A DNA stretch of 34,520 nucleotides, from contig JAAVXK010000030.1 of the NCBI GenBank assembly GCA_022790615.1, positions 1 through 34,520 on the forward strand, written 5' to 3'. The notes beneath the pieces were generated by a model, which did not search any database, was not told where the DNA came from, and saw nothing but the letters and a program-made list of their open reading frames with translations. This document shows, piece by piece, positions 24,017-32,169 of this stretch (positions are counted from its first letter, which is position 1; every line of letters starts with the position of its first letter). The position numbers and the translations under genes were made by a program. Origin of the DNA: Lachnospiraceae bacterium. Lineage in GTDB: Bacteria > Bacillota > Clostridia > Lachnospirales > Lachnospiraceae.

Positions 24017-24545
24017 ATTTCGTTTTTTTACGATTACGCAGTGGAAACAGGAACAGGAATTTCTCAGGCAACAGCATAACGACGGATGGAAATTTACAAG
24101 GCTGGACGCCCTCATATGCTATCATTTTGAAAAATGCCAGCCGGAAGACGTGGTGTATCAGCTTGATTTTAATCCCGACGGCAGAGCGCATAAAACCGAA
24201 TATGTCCGGATGTTCCGTGACTGCGGATGGGAGTACTTACAAGATTATACAGGATACAGCTATTTCAGAAAAGCCGCATCGGAAATGGACGGCGACGAGG
24301 AAATTTTCTGTGACGATTCCTCCAGACTGGATTTTATGAAGCGGGTGTTTAAGGGACGTATCATACCATGCATCGTTGTGTTTTTCTGCGTCATCATTCC
24401 ACAGCTGTTGTTTCAATTTCATCTTAACAATTCTTATGGGAATATATTGGCGGGAATATTTGCGGCGCTTGGCATTGTGTACCTGGTTATGTTCGGTACA
24501 TTCGCCATTCAGTTTCTAAGATACCAAAAGTCGATTAAATATTAA
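23997..24545 (+). CDS. DUF2812 membrane protein, partner of PadR
   Basis: This 182-residue protein begins with a DUF2812 domain (about 5-95): FFTITQWKQEQEFLRQQHNDGWKF, CQPEDVVYQLDFNP and a CGWEYLQDYTGYSYFRK segment. Two transmembrane helices follow (about 120-137 and 148-172). DUF2812 proteins have no established activity. The start overlaps the padR 3' end by 20 bases in another frame, and AAGGAGGT lies just before it. Expression is therefore tied to the PadR promoter. It probably reports or responds to membrane stress or drug exposure, as inferred from the typical PadR context only. Confidence 0.88.
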   Translation: MNDKKIKFRFFTITQWKQEQEFLRQQHNDGWKFTRLDALICYHFEKCQPEDVVYQLDFNPDGRAHKTEYVRMFRDCGWEYLQDYTGYSYFRKAASEMDGDEEIFCDDSSRLDFMKRVFKGRIIPCIVVFFCVIIPQLLFQFHLNNSYGNILAGIFAALGIVYLVMFGTFAIQFLRYQKSIKY

Positions 24546-24569
24546 AAATATAATTCTTAATCATAAAAT

Positions 24570-24621
24570 CAGGCGGTTGCAAAACATTTTTTCAAATTTC
24601 CATTCGTTTCGCAATCGCCTG
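24570..24621. terminator. Hairpin between the DUF2812 and spoIIIAH genes
   Basis: CAGGCGGTTGC and GCAATCGCCTG pair with one G-T wobble around a long loop. It lies between the convergent stops at 24545 and 24661, so it may terminate both operons. T-runs are weak. Confidence 0.55.
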
Positions 24622-24660
24622 TCAATCATAAAAAGCGAATCCATTATTTTTAATTTTACT

Positions 24661-25431
24661 TCACTGTGTAACCCCAACGGGTGTTATTACTATATTCTCC
24701 GCAGTCACGTCGGTCTTTCTCTTTACAACGTCCTCTATCTGTGCAATCTGCTTTTCGGTCAGGTTATTGGCGTTCACTATGACGTCGACCTTGCCCTCCA
24801 CTATGTTCACAATACAGTCGCCGAAGCCCTTTGCTTCAAGCATATTCTCGGCCGCTGTTTCTTTCTCAAGGTTTGACGTTAGTTCTATAACCTCGCCGAC
24901 GGCTTTCTCTTTCTGGGCGTCCGTCGTTGTAGCGCTGTTTACAAGCTCCATAAGAATCTCCTTATTCTTTGAGCGCGTCTGCTCCCTTGAAAGCTTTGCC
25001 GCATCAAAATACTCGGCTCCTATAGTACTTGACACAAGCACGGCTTCGCCGGCCGAATTAACTCCGGCTTCGCTGTCCTGCGGCGCGCCTGAATTGTCAG
25101 GAGCCGCCGTATTATCTTCCTTGGACGCGTCCGACTGGGCTATATCGGTTACAGAATTATCCGTATCACCGGTAACGATGTCCCCATTGTCGGATAACTG
25201 GTAACCGCCTTCTATCTGCGCAATGTCCTCGTCTGAAATATCGAAGAGCGTACCATCCGTAGAGGCCTCGTCAAGTTTTGAAGCGTCATCCGTACCGTCG
25301 TCTGTCTGATTTTCCCCAAAATTTGCAACTTCATTTGATTTATCCTGTGTAACCGACAGGTAACCGGCAACCGCTATCATCACTGCAAGAGCCGTTATGA
25401 TTACCTGATTCTTTCCAAATATCTTTTTCAA
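24661..25431 (-). CDS. spoIIIAH: Stage III sporulation protein AH
   Basis: This 256-residue mother-cell protein spans the outer forespore membrane and binds SpoIIQ to form the channel that feeds the forespore. It has one N-terminal transmembrane helix (about 9-25), a long acidic Asp/Ser/Thr-rich linker (about 30-130) and a C-terminal YscJ/FliF-like ring domain (about 155-256) with KEILMELVN and KAVGEVIELT. The linker is longer than in Bacillus subtilis (218 residues in total). The start is a TTG at 25431 with AGGAGG 7 bases upstream; an upstream ATG is in another frame. It is the last gene of spoIIIA, 23 bases after spoIIIAG. Confidence 0.93.
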   Translation of the reverse strand: MKKIFGKNQVIITALAVMIAVAGYLSVTQDKSNEVANFGENQTDDGTDDASKLDEASTDGTLFDISDEDIAQIEGGYQLSDNGDIVTGDTDNSVTDIAQSDASKEDNTAAPDNSGAPQDSEAGVNSAGEAVLVSSTIGAEYFDAAKLSREQTRSKNKEILMELVNSATTTDAQKEKAVGEVIELTSNLEKETAAENMLEAKGFGDCIVNIVEGKVDVIVNANNLTEKQIAQIEDVVKRKTDVTAENIVITPVGVTQ

Positions 25432-25454
25432 TACACATCCTCCTGCTACAATAT

Positions 25455-26009
25455 TTATTGATGTTTCATTACTTTTATCTTATGTGCCTCAATTCCAAAT
25501 AATACCTGAACTGCCTCAATAATTTCTTTTTTTACGGCCGGATTATCGCCGCCCTCGCTCACTACGACGACGCCAAGAATCTTTGGTTCAATTTCCTTAA
25601 CCACATACGGTACTTTTCCTTTTCCTTCCTCGGAATATATCGTGCTCTCCTCGCTGCGGCTGTTTGTCTGCTGCTTTACAGTACCGTTCTCAGCGGTTTC
25701 ATTTGTAATCTCGCTGCTTTTCGGTATATCCTTAAGGGGTACCTTCTCCGACGAGGACGCAAGCGTTATCATTACGTTAGCGTCTCCTACCCCCTCGACC
25801 TTTGACAGTACGGACTTAAGTCTGTTTTCCATCATCCTTATATACCGGCTTGAATCTTCATCTGAAACGTCATTGCCCGTATCCGTGCTTACTATCTGTT
25901 TTTCTTTTCCCATATCCATAAAATCTTTTGCAGACAGTCCTATCAATAGCACCCCTGCTACTACAACGAGGCCAAGCTTCCATACCCCAATTTTAGATAA
26001 GAACTTCAA
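25455..26009 (-). CDS. spoIIIAG: Stage III sporulation protein AG
   Basis: This 184-residue protein has an N-terminal transmembrane helix (about 10-27) and an external ring-forming domain (about 55-184) containing RYIRMMENRLKSVLSKVEGVGDANVMITLAS and KILGVVVVSEGGDNPAVKKEIIEAVQVLFGI. SpoIIIAG assembles a large ring in the sporulation channel. It starts with TTG at 26009 in the end of spoIIIAF (17-base overlap) and has GGGAGGGAG about 10 bases upstream. An extended charged loop (about 90-125) interrupts the domain. Confidence 0.94.
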   Translation of the reverse strand: MKFLSKIGVWKLGLVVVAGVLLIGLSAKDFMDMGKEKQIVSTDTGNDVSDEDSSRYIRMMENRLKSVLSKVEGVGDANVMITLASSSEKVPLKDIPKSSEITNETAENGTVKQQTNSRSEESTIYSEEGKGKVPYVVKEIEPKILGVVVVSEGGDNPAVKKEIIEAVQVLFGIEAHKIKVMKHQ

Positions 26010-26586
26010 CGCGCACGCACTCCCTCCCTATGTTTAATGTCTCCGCAATCTCCTCACAGAGTTTATCAGCCAGTTTTTTCTCTGAACTGCCTGTTCCCGC
26101 AGACATATCGACATTTCCATCCTCGTCGATACTAATATCGCCGACATCCACTTTCCCAGACGCGGACACTCTGACTTCCACGCCCTCTATATCGCCAAAA
26201 TTATCTTCCGAATAGTCGTCCGCTATATCCCACTTACTGTCGACGACATACATGTTGTGTTTTTTTACGAGCGCCTCAAGCGACCTGTCAAGCGATTTCT
26301 CATATTCCTGCATTATATCGTTCGCCGCATTTATCTCACCCATTTTAATTTCCTCATATATCTCGTACCTTCCGGCATCCTCTATGTATTTTGATATGTT
26401 GTCCTGAAAGCTTACATCCATTGATAAAATAGACATAATCGGATTGATTACGAGGACAAGCATCACTATACCGACAAAAAACCGGATGTATTTCCTGTAG
26501 ACGCTTCCCTGCATGAGATTGTTAACAACCGTCGTAAGCAGTACAAATGCGCATACATTTCTCACCATTCCCAAAAGAACATCCAT
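25993..26586 (-). CDS. spoIIIAF: Stage III sporulation protein AF
   Basis: This 197-residue membrane protein has two N-terminal transmembrane helices (about 5-22 and 33-51) with SpoIIIAF features (VVNNLMQGSVYRKYIRFFVGIVMLVLVINPI) and a cytoplasmic or intermembrane C-terminal domain resembling the ring-building motif. It is one of the eight SpoIIIA proteins needed for channel assembly. The start follows the spoIIIAE stop by one base with AGAGGG upstream, and its end overlaps spoIIIAG. Confidence 0.93.
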   Translation of the reverse strand: MDVLLGMVRNVCAFVLLTTVVNNLMQGSVYRKYIRFFVGIVMLVLVINPIMSILSMDVSFQDNISKYIEDAGRYEIYEEIKMGEINAANDIMQEYEKSLDRSLEALVKKHNMYVVDSKWDIADDYSEDNFGDIEGVEVRVSASGKVDVGDISIDEDGNVDMSAGTGSSEKKLADKLCEEIAETLNIGRECVRVEVLI

Positions 26587-26587
26587 A

Positions 26588-27637
26588 TCAGTACCCTCTT
26601 CCCGTAGCCAGCGTTACAACGGCAATCGTAAGCATGAACAGCACGGCGGACATACCCACCACCATAAGCATGAGCCTTGCCGCACGCGACGCGGCAACCA
26701 TACACGACGGCATCCTCTTGTCTCCCGCCACCGGCTGTGAAAACGCAGCGCCGGCATGATACAGCACGGCGTACGTCATAAGTTTTAAGACCGGGTACGC
26801 GCATATTATTACAATCGCAATGAGTCCCGCGGCGCCAACGGCATTTTTAATAATCGCACCCGCGCCAAGCACCGATTCCATGACCGCGCTGACGCTCCCT
26901 CCGACGCCCGGTATGGACGACGCCCGCTTAATTACGACTCCGTTCCTTATATTTCCCGCAACGGGAATAATCAAACTCTGGATTGCGCCGATTCCCGCGA
27001 CAACCGCAAACATCGACTTAATACCCCATGATATAAGCTTGTCTAACAGCTCAAGCATATTTGAAAACAAATCCTCCTCCAAGAGCGGATTCACAAGCGC
27101 AAACACAAAATATACGTTAATAAGCGGCAGGAATATTTTTAACAGAACCGCCTCAACCAGCGTTATAAGTATAAGGGCTTCCTGGTAAAACGTAACCGAC
27201 GCGGCCCCGCCTGAAACATACGACACTGTCAGGAAAAATGCCGGTACAAGCGCCTGCATATAGGAGAGCAGCACGCCCATCGTCTGTTCCGCCATCTCAT
27301 AAAGCTTTCCAAAACTTACGGCAAGTAACATGAACAAAAACATGTACGTTATGTAAAATCCGGTCTCAGAAACCTGCCTGCTTCTGAATGTCCTCGAAAT
27401 GTTAACGTATACCGCCGCCACTATAACAATAAATATCATTTCTGCAAGAAGCGTCTTGACGTCCGACAGCTCAAAACGAAGCGTGTTAAAGATATTGTCT
27501 GCAATCGTCCTGTAATTTACCCCGCCTCCGTCTGAAACTATCATTCCTACGTAATCGCTGAAAGAGTAGCCTCCTGCGTTTACCCTGCCAACTATCTCAT
27601 CTACCGCGCTAAAATCAATTCCGCTTATATCCTCCAC
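26588..27637 (-). CDS. spoIIIAE: Stage III sporulation protein AE, short N-terminus
   Basis: This 349-residue polytopic membrane protein matches SpoIIIAE from the end of the usual extracytoplasmic N-terminal region: GGYSFSDYVGMIV, then several transmembrane helices (about 62-80, 94-112, 130-180, 205-228, 265-290 and 325-345). It starts with GTG at 27637, with GGGGTGA close upstream and an in-frame TAG 15 bases before it. The Bacillus protein is nearly 400 residues and begins with a signal sequence; that segment is absent here. An 83-base gap separates it from spoIIIAD, where the genes are usually adjacent. The protein otherwise looks intact. Confidence 0.92.
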   Translation of the reverse strand: MEDISGIDFSAVDEIVGRVNAGGYSFSDYVGMIVSDGGGVNYRTIADNIFNTLRFELSDVKTLLAEMIFIVIVAAVYVNISRTFRSRQVSETGFYITYMFLFMLLAVSFGKLYEMAEQTMGVLLSYMQALVPAFFLTVSYVSGGAASVTFYQEALILITLVEAVLLKIFLPLINVYFVFALVNPLLEEDLFSNMLELLDKLISWGIKSMFAVVAGIGAIQSLIIPVAGNIRNGVVIKRASSIPGVGGSVSAVMESVLGAGAIIKNAVGAAGLIAIVIICAYPVLKLMTYAVLYHAGAAFSQPVAGDKRMPSCMVAASRAARLMLMVVGMSAVLFMLTIAVVTLATGRGY

Positions 27638-27720
27638 AAAATCACCCCGCTATATCACAAATGTCAGATATCTTTTGCGTGCAGGCGCGCAATGCCCGGC
27701 CTTTTGACGCATGTATCAAG

Positions 27721-28098
27721 TCATATAATCGAAAAAACCGTATCTAAAAGCGCTTCGAGTATAGGCGCGCTCGTAAGCAGTATGCTAAGCTTTCCAATCA
27801 GCTCCACAAGCGACGAGACAGACGAATAGCCCGCATCCCTGCATATTGCCGCGGAAACTTCGGCGACAAACGCAATTCCAAGCATCTTTAGAAGTATTAC
27901 AATATACAGATTATCGATTGTAATATAACCCTTAAAGCTGCTTATTATGTCAACTATGCCGGAAAGCCTGTTTACTGCCAGATACAGAAGCATAACGCAC
28001 CCGGCTATCGCAAGATATATTCCATATTCATTTTTTATTCCTTTGCAGAACACTGCGAGAATAACCGTTATTATTCCAATAGACGCTATCTTAATCAT
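27721..28098 (-). CDS. spoIIIAD: Stage III sporulation protein AD
   Basis: This 125-residue protein has four hydrophobic helices and SpoIIIAD features: an N-terminal MIKIASIGIITVILAVFCK, a middle IDNLYIVILLKMLGIAFVAEVSAAICRDAGYSSV and LVELIGKLSILLTSAPILEALL at the end. It acts with SpoIIIAC in the membrane core of the channel. Its ATG overlaps the spoIIIAC stop by 4 bases. Confidence 0.95.
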   Translation of the reverse strand: MIKIASIGIITVILAVFCKGIKNEYGIYLAIAGCVMLLYLAVNRLSGIVDIISSFKGYITIDNLYIVILLKMLGIAFVAEVSAAICRDAGYSSVSSLVELIGKLSILLTSAPILEALLDTVFSII

Positions 28099-28289
28099 AA
28101 TGAAAACAACTCCTGTATGGTTTCAAACAACTCCGCTATGTACGGTATTATCCACAGCAGAACGAGTATAAGCCCGGCCAGGCTTGTAAGAAAAGCCTGC
28201 TCCTCCCTGCCGGAGTGCTTGAGCACCTGGCTTAATACCGACACAAGTATTCCAACCGCGGCAATTTTAAATATTAAGCTAATTGACAT
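28095..28289 (-). CDS. spoIIIAC: Stage III sporulation protein AC
   Basis: This 64-residue two-helix membrane protein matches SpoIIIAC in size and sequence (LIFKIAAVGILVSVLSQVLK and GREEQAFLTSLAGLILVLL). The frame stays open to a TTG at 28307, but the ATG at 28289 has a GAGG site 8 bases upstream and gives the usual N-terminus. It overlaps spoIIIAD by 4 bases, and its ribosome site lies at the very end of spoIIIAB. Confidence 0.95.
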   Translation of the reverse strand: MSISLIFKIAAVGILVSVLSQVLKHSGREEQAFLTSLAGLILVLLWIIPYIAELFETIQELFSL

Positions 28290-28299
28290 ATCCCATACC

Positions 28300-28833
28300 T
28301 CATACAATTAGTATTGTTATTAACAATCCTGCCGTTACGCCAAGGACGCGGCACAATCTGACTTTCTCATAAATATGTTTCTGGAGATAATGTATCCTGT
28401 CGTTTATGTTATCTATGAACAGCTCGATTCTGCTTATCTGGCTGTCCCTGTCAGATGTTCCTAGCATACTTCCGAACCTTACAAGTTCATCGAGTTCCTC
28501 GTGACTCATATTGCTGCACACATCCGAATCTCTGCATACTTTTTCCCATATCTGCGAAAGATTGCTCATATCTTCCTGCGACTTATCGGCAAGTTCGTCC
28601 AAAACCTGAGCAAAAAAAACCGACCAGCATTCGCTTCCCATTTCTGAAAGAATGGTAAATATCTCGCTTAGGGGCGTATACGCATATGCTATCTCACCCT
28701 TGACAGTAAGAAGGCACCTCTTTAGAGACATAAGTACGTTTATGTGCTCCTTCTGTCTCTCACCCGCTGCCACCCCAATCATCGAACAGGCTGCAAGTAC
28801 AAAAACAACTCCGAGTATCTTAACCATGTCCAT
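28300..28833 (-). CDS. spoIIIAB: Stage III sporulation protein AB
   Basis: This 177-residue protein has a hydrophobic segment at each end (about 4-20 and 160-176) around a helical domain; GMLGVAAGERQK-like and LKRCLLTVKGEIAYAYTPLSEIF segments are typical of SpoIIIAB. It resembles type II/IV secretion assembly factors and probably supports the SpoIIIAA ATPase. The frame extends to 28854, but ATG 28833 follows AAGGGGG at good spacing. The gene overlaps spoIIIAA by 14 bases. Confidence 0.93.
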   Translation of the reverse strand: MDMVKILGVVFVLAACSMIGVAAGERQKEHINVLMSLKRCLLTVKGEIAYAYTPLSEIFTILSEMGSECWSVFFAQVLDELADKSQEDMSNLSQIWEKVCRDSDVCSNMSHEELDELVRFGSMLGTSDRDSQISRIELFIDNINDRIHYLQKHIYEKVRLCRVLGVTAGLLITILIV

Positions 28834-29791
28834 ACAAAAGCACCCCCTTCTCATTGTAGATTCTGTTACCCTTTCCGGACGCTCCGCCCGGTATTACAAT
28901 CCGCTCGAACATTCCGTCGTCAAAGCATTTTTTTAAATAAAGATTATTTCTCAAATCATCTATATTCCTGCCGTGGATTGTCGCTATTATGCCGCAGCCG
29001 CATGTGAGGGCATACTCTATCGCCTCGTAATCTCTTTTTGCGCCAATCTCGTCAACTGCAATCACGTCCGGAGACATGGAACGCACAAGCCTTATCATTC
29101 CCTCGGCCTTCGGGCATCCGTCGAGCACATCGGTCCGCGGCCCCACGTCATTTTGCGGAACTCCGAGATAACACGCGCATATCTCAGAGCGCTCGTCCAC
29201 AACTCCGACGTTCATACCCGCATACCTGAACCTTCCGCGAATGTTTCCGGCTGAGAGCTGTCTGATGATATCCCGAAGAAGCGTCGTCTTACCGCCTCCC
29301 GGCGGCGACAAAATGAGCGTATGATATATCCTGCCGAAATGTTCTCCGTCGTTCTGTATAAGTTGTCCTACAATATCATCCGCACATCCGACCATCTGCC
29401 CGGCAACTCTTATGTTGAGACACGATATATGCTTCATATTTTTTATGCTTCCGTTACACAGAATCGTTTTTCCCGCGATTCCTATCCTGTGCCCGCCCTC
29501 AATCGTGACATAACCCTGTCGCATTTCCTCCTCAAAGGCGTACGCGGAATGCTCGCAAATCAGCTCCATCATTTCCCTTATGTCCTTTAATCTTATCCGC
29601 AGCCCCTGCTTATACTTCATTCTGTCATATGTATAGCCCGCGTCAATCTCCCTGCCTTTATATAGGATTAAGAGCGGTGCGTTCACCCTTATCCGTATCT
29701 CCTGCACGCTGTCAAACGAGAGTCCAAGCCCCTTTATAACCTTCCTTATCTCCAGCGGCAATATTCTGAGTATCTCATCCTGTTTGTCCAT
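28820..29791 (-). CDS. spoIIIAA: Stage III sporulation protein AA, ATPase
   Basis: This 323-residue ATPase is the motor of the SpoIIIA-SpoIIQ channel and is related to secretion ATPases. The Walker A motif PPGGGKTT lies at residues 163-170, and a Walker B-like DVIAVDEIG follows at about 240-248. The N-terminal EIRIRVNAPL region and the GYVTIEGGHRIGIAG segment match the family. The ATG has GGGAGG about 8 bases upstream. A sigma-E-type promoter (29814-29841) lies just before it, as expected for the first gene of spoIIIA. Confidence 0.95.
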   Translation of the reverse strand: MDKQDEILRILPLEIRKVIKGLGLSFDSVQEIRIRVNAPLLILYKGREIDAGYTYDRMKYKQGLRIRLKDIREMMELICEHSAYAFEEEMRQGYVTIEGGHRIGIAGKTILCNGSIKNMKHISCLNIRVAGQMVGCADDIVGQLIQNDGEHFGRIYHTLILSPPGGGKTTLLRDIIRQLSAGNIRGRFRYAGMNVGVVDERSEICACYLGVPQNDVGPRTDVLDGCPKAEGMIRLVRSMSPDVIAVDEIGAKRDYEAIEYALTCGCGIIATIHGRNIDDLRNNLYLKKCFDDGMFERIVIPGGASGKGNRIYNEKGVLLYGHG

Positions 29792-29813
29792 TTTACATTC
29801 CTCCCGTTAATCT

Positions 29814-29841
29814 AATATATGTCCGGGCCGGGTCAATATTC
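29814..29841 (-). promoter_or_regulatory. Sigma-E-like promoter of the spoIIIA operon
   Basis: On the minus strand GAATATT is followed after 13 bases by CATATATT, close to the sigma-E consensus (about KMATATT-N13/14-CATACAHT). The leader would be about 15 bases. SpoIIIA is a known sigma-E operon in Bacillus. Confidence 0.6.
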
Positions 29842-29867
29842 ACAAAAAAATAAATTTATGTTATTAT
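29839..29867 (+). promoter_or_regulatory. Sigma-A promoter candidate for aroE
   Basis: TTCACA (29839-29844) and TATTAT (29862-29867) are separated by 17 bases. The -35 box overlaps the -35 of the divergent sigma-E promoter. The leader to the aroE ATG is about 50 bases. Confidence 0.45.
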
Positions 29868-29923
29868 TATTTCAGACACGCTCTAAAAACGAAACTTACA
29901 AAAACTTATAAAGGGGTACTTCT

Positions 29924-30703
29924 ATGAACTACGGACTTATCGGCGAAAAGCTTTCGCACAGCTATTCAAAAGTGATTCATGAAATGATTGCAGATTATAC
30001 ATACGACATTGTAGAGATTCCAAAAAAAGAACTCGAAACATTTATGAAGGAAAGGGACTTTAAGGGAATTAACGTTACAATCCCTTACAAACAGGACGTC
30101 ATGCAATACCTCGACGAGATTGACGACAATGCAAAAAGTATAGGCGCGGTTAACACGATAGTGAATCATAACGGAAAACTGACAGGACATAACACAGATT
30201 TTGCAGGATTCCTTTACACAGTAAATAAATATAATATAGATATAGGCGGAAAGAAAGTACTTGTACTCGGACGCGGGGGCGCTTCAAAGGCCGTAACTGC
30301 CGTACTCAAATCCGTTGGCGCCGCAAGCATTCATAACGTATACCATAAGCAGGCAGACGATTCCATAACGTATGACGAAGCCTTCAGCCGCCACTCGGAC
30401 GCGGATGTAATCGTAAATACGACCCCTGTAGGAATGTACCCGGCCACAGACGCTTCACCGGTTGACCTTTCCCGCTTTAAGCAGTGCGGCGCCGTTATCG
30501 ACATCATATACAATCCGGCAGAGACAAAGCTTCTCAAACAGGCGAAAGAACTCGGCATGACCGCGGCAGCCGGACTTGATATGCTTGTCTCCCAGGCCGT
30601 GTATGCATCCGAGTTCTTTCTTGATAAGAAGTTTTATGAAAATAGCGCGGACTACGCCGCGCTAATGGACAAGGTTGTTAACAGGGTTGCGTCGATGCTG
30701 TGA
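29924..30703 (+). CDS. aroE: Shikimate dehydrogenase
   Basis: This 259-residue enzyme makes shikimate from 3-dehydroshikimate with NADPH in aromatic amino acid synthesis. Substrate site: SHSYSK (11-16), INVTIPYK with the catalytic Lys (about 49-56) and GHNTDFAGF. The NADP site is the LGRGGASKAV glycine-rich loop, and the family's C-terminal GLDMLVSQAV segment is present. The length is slightly short for AroE (about 270-290), but no domain is missing. AAAGGGG precedes the ATG. It is divergent from spoIIIA and convergent with the DUF815 gene. The aroA gene lies about 3.3 kb further on, but on the other strand. Confidence 0.95.
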   Translation: MNYGLIGEKLSHSYSKVIHEMIADYTYDIVEIPKKELETFMKERDFKGINVTIPYKQDVMQYLDEIDDNAKSIGAVNTIVNHNGKLTGHNTDFAGFLYTVNKYNIDIGGKKVLVLGRGGASKAVTAVLKSVGAASIHNVYHKQADDSITYDEAFSRHSDADVIVNTTPVGMYPATDASPVDLSRFKQCGAVIDIIYNPAETKLLKQAKELGMTAAAGLDMLVSQAVYASEFFLDKKFYENSADYAALMDKVVNRVASML

Positions 30704-30727
30704 CGCTTACGGCAATGAACAGCGTCG

Positions 30728-32029
30728 TTAGTGCGCGCCGTCCAGCTTTGATATAATCATCTGCTCGGCAACGCGCCCCGAGAAGCCTCCGCCCCTTAAG
30801 CTCCACCTGTTGGCCTCAAGCAGCAGTTCTTCCTCGGTAAGGTTAAGCTCCGGATATTTTGACGCTATTCCCTTTACAATGGCGTCAAATTCTTTCTTCT
30901 CGGGCCTGCCATAATAGATGGTAAGGCCAAACCTTGCCGCAAGGGATAGCTTCTCCTGCATTGTATCGCTCGTGTGAAGCTCCTCGTCCCTGTCCGCGCG
31001 GTCTTTCCATGTCTCCCTTATGAGATGCCTTCTATTAGACGTCGCGTATATCAATACGTTGTCGGGCTTTGTCTCCAGTCCGCCCTCTATGACTGCTTTG
31101 AGGAATTTGTATTCTATCTCAAATTCCTCGAATGACAGGTCGTCCATATATATGATGAATTTGTAATTGCGGTCTTTAATCATCTCAAGCACCCTGGACA
31201 AATCCTTAAACTGGTGCTTGTATATTTCAATCATACGAAGCCCCCTGTCATAGAACGCATTGAGCAGCGCCTTTATGCTCGTAGATTTGCCCGTGCCGCT
31301 CTCGCCGCACAGAAGAACATTGTTTGCCCTGCCGCCTCTTACAAACGCCTCGGTGTTCTCTATGAGCTTCTTTTTCTGATTCTCATATCCGATTATATCG
31401 TCCATCTTAACGTCTGAAGTGTTTGTTATCGGAACAAGCCGCACCTCGTCCGCATCCTTTTTAATCCTGAACGCCTTATTCAGTCCAAATTTGCCGACGC
31501 CGCGTTCCCTGTAAAAGTCGGTGACTATGTTATACAAATCATCCGCATCCCTGCTCTTCCCCAGTCTGCCCGCGAGCAGTTTCACCGCGTCGCTAACGCT
31601 TTTGTTAAATCTCCTCTCGGCCTTCACAAGCGAATGATAATGCGTAATACGGCTGAAACAGTCGATGGAAAGGGCTTTCTCTATCTCAGTAAAGTCGTAA
31701 TTTAACATCTCGTGGAAACATACAAGGTCGTCCTTTACGAATTCATTTACCGTTCCGTCCTGCGCGCCCTGCTTCTCGCATGTGATTGTAAACGGATTCT
31801 CACTCATTGCAAGTATGTATGCTATATAGCTTTTCCACAGATTGTCGTCAAATCCATAGTCTGTCGCTATATCGAGCAGCGCGTTAATCTGGGTGTATAT
31901 CCTCTCGACAAGTTTTTGGGAATCAAAGCTGCCGCCCTTGAATTCCCTGAATATACCGCTCATCTCTTTTAGAAGTCCCTCGTTAACAGACTTTCTGTAT
32001 ACAATTATTTTGTCCATATATGCATTCAT
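30728..32029 (-). CDS. DUF815 family AAA ATPase
   Basis: This 433-residue protein has a helical N-terminal half (about 1-200) and a C-terminal AAA-like ATPase domain of DUF815 type. Walker A is GESGTGKS (242-249), and Walker B is FIIYMDDLSFEE (about 291-302). DUF815 proteins are common in Clostridia and other bacteria; the substrate and role are unknown. The N-terminal half has no recognised domain. It lies 24 bases from the convergent aroE stop and 140 bases from the argS stop upstream. An AAGGAAG site lies about 12 bases before the ATG; a second in-frame ATG follows four codons later. Confidence 0.87.
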   Translation of the reverse strand: MNAYMDKIIVYRKSVNEGLLKEMSGIFREFKGGSFDSQKLVERIYTQINALLDIATDYGFDDNLWKSYIAYILAMSENPFTITCEKQGAQDGTVNEFVKDDLVCFHEMLNYDFTEIEKALSIDCFSRITHYHSLVKAERRFNKSVSDAVKLLAGRLGKSRDADDLYNIVTDFYRERGVGKFGLNKAFRIKKDADEVRLVPITNTSDVKMDDIIGYENQKKKLIENTEAFVRGGRANNVLLCGESGTGKSTSIKALLNAFYDRGLRMIEIYKHQFKDLSRVLEMIKDRNYKFIIYMDDLSFEEFEIEYKFLKAVIEGGLETKPDNVLIYATSNRRHLIRETWKDRADRDEELHTSDTMQEKLSLAARFGLTIYYGRPEKKEFDAIVKGIASKYPELNLTEEELLLEANRWSLRGGGFSGRVAEQMIISKLDGAH

Positions 32030-32169
32030 ACGATATCACAGCTTCCTTTCTTCAAAGTCAGATGTGCAGCCAAGACTATGCGTCTGCTGCACCATCACGC
32101 AAATAACAGTGGATTCTAAACGCGTGATTGTTATCTCTATACGTCTGAGTCACAATCGTGTAAATCAAA

